The position numbers and the translations under genes are program-made. From positions 1-16,715 of the forward strand of contig CBDVBZ010000081.1 of assembly GCA_965372355.1 (NCBI GenBank): a stretch of 16,715 bases of DNA, read 5' to 3'. Shown here in pieces: positions 13,715 through 16,715 of the stretch (its first letter is position 1; each line of letters begins with the position of its first letter). The stretch comes from CBDVBZ01 sp965372355 (GTDB taxonomy: Bacteria; Krumholzibacteriota; Krumholzibacteriia; WVZY01). The notes beneath the pieces are model-generated. The model saw nothing but the letters and a program-made list of their open reading frames with translations. It did no database searches and was not told the origin of the DNA.

Positions 13715-14636
13715 AGATCAAATCCACGATGAGGTTCATGACGGTAATCAGAATTGATGTGATGAACACAATCGCCATCAGGCGGCTGTAGTCCATTCTC
13801 CCAAGGCCTTCATAGAACAGACGTCCCATACCCGGCCAGGCGAACAAGGTCTCGACGATGATGGCTCCGGTAAAGAGAAGCGGCAGGTTGAGCGCGATCA
13901 CGGTGAGCACCGGTGGCGCAGCGTTGCGGACACCGTGACGCAGCACGACGGCGGTTTTTGACAAACCCTTGGCCCTCGCGACATCGATGAAATCCTTCTC
14001 GAGGACTTCTTGCAGTGTGGAGCGAAGATAGCGGCTCCAACTCGCGATGAAGACCAGCGACAACACGACCGACGGCAAGACAAGATGTCTCAGATGATCG
14101 ACGATCGACGCGGTCGATCCGACGGTGACCATGCCGGCCGAGGGAAGCAACTTCCACTTGACGCAAAAGAGCATGATCGCCATAAGCCCGGACCAGAATA
14201 CCGGGATCGATATCGCAACGAGTGTCGCCAGCGTAAAGAATGTGTCGAGCGGCGTGTGGGGTCGAAGCGCAGAGAGGATGCCGATCGACATCCCCACGAG
14301 CAACGCGATCAAAAAGGCGGAGCCCATGAGCTCGATTGTGGCCGGCAGTCTGCGGGCGATCATGGCGAGCACCGGCTCCCCGGTCACAAAGGAGCGGCCG
14401 AAGTCACCGTGAAAGACCACGCGGCCCAACCACTTCGCATACTGTACGGGCAGGGGCTGATCCAGCCCGAAGTTCGCCCGCACGCGCGCCGCATCCTCCG
14501 GAGATACCTTCGGATTGCTCGCGAGCATCCCCGCCGGTCCCCCTGGAATCGCGTGCATCAGCGCAAAACACAGCACGGAAATCAGGAGAACAAGCGGAAT
14601 GATCTGAAGGAGCCGTCTGAGGGTATAATGCCACAT
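13677..14636 (-). CDS. Peptide-type ABC transporter permease, DppB/OppB family
   Basis: 319 residues. The N-terminal helix MWHYTLRRLLQIIPLVLLISVLCF and the PGGP motif are typical of DppB. GDFGRSF (77-83) is the conserved periplasmic signature. The EAA loop is FIDVARAKGLSKTAVVLRHGVRNA (216-239). The C-terminal LDPRIRYAR also fits the family, with about six membrane helices in all. It pairs with the DppC-type permease, whose gene overlaps its 3' end by 38 bases. ATG at 14636 has GAAGG 7 bases upstream. Binding-protein, DppB, DppC order is the usual peptide-importer gene order. The substrate (dipeptide, oligopeptide, nickel or sugar oligomer) cannot be told from the permease. Confidence 0.94.
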   Translation of the reverse strand: MWHYTLRRLLQIIPLVLLISVLCFALMHAIPGGPAGMLASNPKVSPEDAARVRANFGLDQPLPVQYAKWLGRVVFHGDFGRSFVTGEPVLAMIARRLPATIELMGSAFLIALLVGMSIGILSALRPHTPLDTFFTLATLVAISIPVFWSGLMAIMLFCVKWKLLPSAGMVTVGSTASIVDHLRHLVLPSVVLSLVFIASWSRYLRSTLQEVLEKDFIDVARAKGLSKTAVVLRHGVRNAAPPVLTVIALNLPLLFTGAIIVETLFAWPGMGRLFYEGLGRMDYSRLMAIVFITSILITVMNLIVDLIYAFLDPRIRYAR

Positions 14637-14679
14637 TGGATAACCTTCTATTACATATATAGTTAAATGATCAACTGCC

Positions 14680-14710
14680 CTCGCGCATGTCGCACTGCGT
14701 TACATGCGAG
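14680..14710 (-). other. Intercistronic stem-loop between binding-protein and permease genes
   Basis: On the minus strand CTCGCATGT (14702-14710) pairs with ACATGCGCGAG (14680-14690) as a 9-bp stem with a 2-base bulge and an 11-base loop. No U-tract follows, so it is more likely an mRNA-stability or processing element that keeps binding-protein mRNA in excess than a terminator. The rest of the 98-base gap is A/T-rich. Confidence 0.4.
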
Positions 14711-14734
14711 AACCGTACCAGTGGGACACGAGCG

Positions 14735-16456
14735 TCAGCGGGAAGATAATTCCGCGCCCGCCGGCGCAAGGTACCAGGTGTTCGCGTTCCACGTGTCGGA
14801 TGACTGGGTCGGGTTGGGCCGGTAGTTGCGGAGCTTTGCGTTGCACAGATCGACCATCGTGTACCAGAAAAGCGGGATCACCGGCATCTCCTGGACGAGT
14901 ATGTCGGCAACGCGATGGTAGAGCTTGATTCGGGTCTCGACATCGACTTCGCTGGCACCTCGATCGAGAAGCTCGCTGAGCTGTGCGTGCCGGATTCTCG
15001 GGTGGTTCTGGCCGTGCGGCGGAATGTTGTCGATACCATACAGTGTCGCCTTCGTGGCCGGCTCGGGCGAGGAAAGCCACGCGTACATAGCGATATCGAA
15101 CTGTCCCCGTTTTAGTATGCCGCCGTCTTCGTAGGATCCATAGAGCGCGGTCGCGTTGTAGTTCTTGATACGCAGATCGACCCCCACATCACGATACTGC
15201 CTTTGCAGCACGAGTTCCGTATTCTCGCGGTCCGGGTTACCCGCCGTCGCCGTTATCGTGAGCGTGAGATCCCGCCCGTCTTTTTCACGAATCCCGTCAC
15301 CATCGTGATCCACCCACCCGGCATCGCGCAACAGGCGCCGCGCTGAGAGCGGATCGTGTCGCATCGCGGTGGCAGCACCGGCGTTGAAATACTTCGAGGA
15401 CGGGTGTTCGTCCAGGGGCGCCACCTGCATCACGCCGTGGTAAACCTGCGTTGAGATCTCCTCGCTGTCCGTCGCGAAGGCCAGTGCCCTGCGCACCCGC
15501 CGGTCCTGGAGTATCGGGTTTTCCGTGTTGAGATCCAGATGTTCGTACATCATGGTCGGTGTCTCGTAGATCTCGATATTCGGGATGCTCCTCGCGTCCG
15601 CCAGGAAGGTCAGGTTCGCGTTGTCGTAGAGATCGATCTCGCCGGTTTTCAGTTGCACGAGCAGCGAGTTCTCGTCGGGAACAAACTTGACGATGATTTC
15701 GTCGAGATACGGCCCCTCTCCGTAATAGGCGTCGTTCCTCGTCACAACGATGTGCGATCCCGGCACCCATTCCTTAAAGACAAAGGGTCCCGATCCCGTC
15801 GGGGCCCGATGGTAATCGGCGAGATGAAACTCCGCCGGTTCGACACCGGTCAGCAGGTGACTTGGGAGCACTGCCTCGTCCAGAAAGGTCTCGGACACAA
15901 AATCGGGATACGGTTGCTTGAGATGGAATACAACCGTCCGAGCGTCGGGTGTCTCGATCGACTCGATGACATCCCACCCCTCTCGTGACTCGACGGCGAT
16001 TTTCGGATGCATGATGGTCTCGTACGTAAAACGCACATCGGCGCTCGTCACGGGCATTCCATCATGCCAGGTCGCATCCGCCCGTAACCGGTATGTGTAA
16101 GTAAGATGATCGGCGGAGACCCCACCGTTGTCCGATGTGGGAATGGTCTCGATGAGATCGGGAAGCAGGTTGAGCTGGTCGTCGTACTTGACGAACTTCG
16201 AAAAGATGAGGTTGCAGACGAGATTCGTTGTCGCCGTTGCGTTGAGGATTTCGCTCAGGCGTTCCGGTTCCTGTTGGACGCCGATCACCAGCCGTCCACC
16301 GTGGCGGGCCGCCAACGGTGTGTCCGCACCCGTAGTGACCCCATCGGCGCGCTCGCCGGTCTGGCCCCCGGAACCGCATCCGAGCGCCGCCGCCAGAAGC
16401 ATTGCCATCACGCAAACAGCCAGGTACCGCAAACAGTTACGACCAGGCAAACCCAT
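14735..16456 (-). CDS. Peptide-type ABC transporter solute-binding lipoprotein (SBP_bac_5, DppA/OppA-like)
   Basis: 573 residues, normal for cluster-C binding proteins. The lipoprotein signal ends LAAALGC, with Cys27 as lipid anchor; -3 is Ala, slightly atypical. Family blocks: GGRLVIGVQQEPERL (53-67), then FSKFVKYDDQLNLLPDLIETIP, the hallmark LRADATWHDGMPVTSADVRFTYE, PTGSGPFVFKEW, and the C-terminal ADILVQEMPVIPLFWYTMVDL. It should capture the substrate in the periplasm and deliver it to the DppB/DppC-type channel encoded downstream. ATG at 16456 has GGAGG 6 bases upstream. Ligand class is not readable; peptide is the default. First gene of the transporter operon, behind a hairpin leader (16514-16537). 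Confidence 0.94.
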   Translation of the reverse strand: MGLPGRNCLRYLAVCVMAMLLAAALGCGSGGQTGERADGVTTGADTPLAARHGGRLVIGVQQEPERLSEILNATATTNLVCNLIFSKFVKYDDQLNLLPDLIETIPTSDNGGVSADHLTYTYRLRADATWHDGMPVTSADVRFTYETIMHPKIAVESREGWDVIESIETPDARTVVFHLKQPYPDFVSETFLDEAVLPSHLLTGVEPAEFHLADYHRAPTGSGPFVFKEWVPGSHIVVTRNDAYYGEGPYLDEIIVKFVPDENSLLVQLKTGEIDLYDNANLTFLADARSIPNIEIYETPTMMYEHLDLNTENPILQDRRVRRALAFATDSEEISTQVYHGVMQVAPLDEHPSSKYFNAGAATAMRHDPLSARRLLRDAGWVDHDGDGIREKDGRDLTLTITATAGNPDRENTELVLQRQYRDVGVDLRIKNYNATALYGSYEDGGILKRGQFDIAMYAWLSSPEPATKATLYGIDNIPPHGQNHPRIRHAQLSELLDRGASEVDVETRIKLYHRVADILVQEMPVIPLFWYTMVDLCNAKLRNYRPNPTQSSDTWNANTWYLAPAGAELSSR

Positions 16457-16513
16457 CTCCTACCTCCGGACAAAACCCGAGGGAGATGCAAGATTCTTAC
16501 CATATATGAGAAA

Positions 16514-16537
16514 CGGGGGTGCTTATGGGCACCCCCG
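16514..16537 (-). terminator. Terminator-like hairpin upstream of the binding-protein gene
   Basis: Perfect 9-bp stem CGGGGGTGC (16514-16522) / GCACCCCCG (16529-16537) with a 6-base loop. On the minus strand it is followed by GTTTCTC, a short U-run. It could end a transcript entering from beyond the window, or act as a leader attenuator if the promoter lies upstream of it. It sits 58 bases before the ATG at 16456. I see no gene in 16457-16715. Confidence 0.45.
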
Positions 16538-16564
16538 GATTCGGTAGGTCAAGCGCGCACGAGA

Positions 16565-16715
16565 GAGGTTTTCCATGGCCAGGCGAGGGCGTGATGGGCG
16601 TTCGCGGCGCTACGCAGGCTGCGGGTGGCGCCGAACGGGCGCCCGCGCGAGCGCAGCGTGAGCGAGCACGGGTGGGCTGTTCGGCGACCCCCTCCGGGGA
16701 CCCTCTTTCAGAGGA
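16565..16715 (-). repeat. Structured GC-rich intergenic repeat, copy B (reaches the window edge)
   Basis: Read on the minus strand, it begins TCCTCTGAAAGAGGG (16701-16715) and has a GGCGCC-cgttc-GGCGCC hairpin (16627-16643). It ends GGAAAACCTC (16565-16574), the same three landmarks in the same order as copy A at 1931-2032 but in opposite genome orientation. The interior is longer (about 150 against 100 bases), GC-rich and rich in GAGCG/CGCTC words. No coding evidence. The element may continue past the window edge. Confidence 0.6.

Noticed and set aside
1..16715. CRISPR arrays, tRNA or rRNA genes, phage or transposase genes, toxin-antitoxin or restriction systems
   Set aside because: None seen: no regularly spaced repeats, no recognisable tRNA fold or rRNA sequence, and no protein with such motifs.

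Overview
The window holds 17 protein-coding genes. All but two are on the minus strand. GC content looks moderately high. The envelope is clearly Gram-negative: three small outer-membrane beta-barrel proteins with signal peptides, a lipoprotein-type solute-binding protein and a secreted Cys-rich protein. GTG and TTG starts behind strong Shine-Dalgarno (SD) sequences are common. No gene fixes the taxonomy. The mix of genes (RtcB of the archaeal-like length class, SAM hydroxide adenosyltransferase, PP-loop thiolase, small porin-like barrels) would suit an uncultured Gram-negative lineage such as an FCB-related candidate phylum, but that is a guess.

Layout from left to right. (1) 66-882: a secreted Cys-rich repeat protein with its own promoter and terminator. 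(2) 998-1831: a metallo-beta-lactamase-fold hydrolase. (3) 1931-2032: a structured GC-rich repeat whose end motifs recur in inverted orientation at 16565-16715. (4) 2116-3490: a compact operon of ECF sigma factor, zinc-finger anti-sigma membrane protein and YbjQ-family protein, with start/stop overlap or near-contact. (5) 3739-5355, plus strand: a cytoplasmic M3/M2-like zinc oligopeptidase. (6) 5403-6712: two tandem paralogous beta-barrel proteins. (7) 6859-9996: a tightly coupled operon of patatin-like lipase, SAM hydroxide adenosyltransferase (DUF62) and RtcB RNA ligase. (8) 10186-10800: a third, unrelated barrel, divergent from (9) a 114-residue membrane protein of unknown function on the plus strand (10912-11256). 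(10) 11317-12680: a PP-loop RNA-thiolation-type protein followed by CutA, overlapping by four bases. (11) 12761-16456: peptide-type ABC transporter genes (binding protein, permease, permease) with no ATPase gene beside them.

Most of the content is ordinary housekeeping or envelope biology, and I do not see a convincing new defence, secretion or biosynthetic system. The best second-look items are: the paired structured repeats with conserved termini; a leucine where the DUF62 catalytic histidine should be; the internally duplicated di-cysteine module of the first protein; the operon joining SAM hydrolysis, RNA ligation and a lipase; and a probable leaderless transcript for the PP-loop gene.
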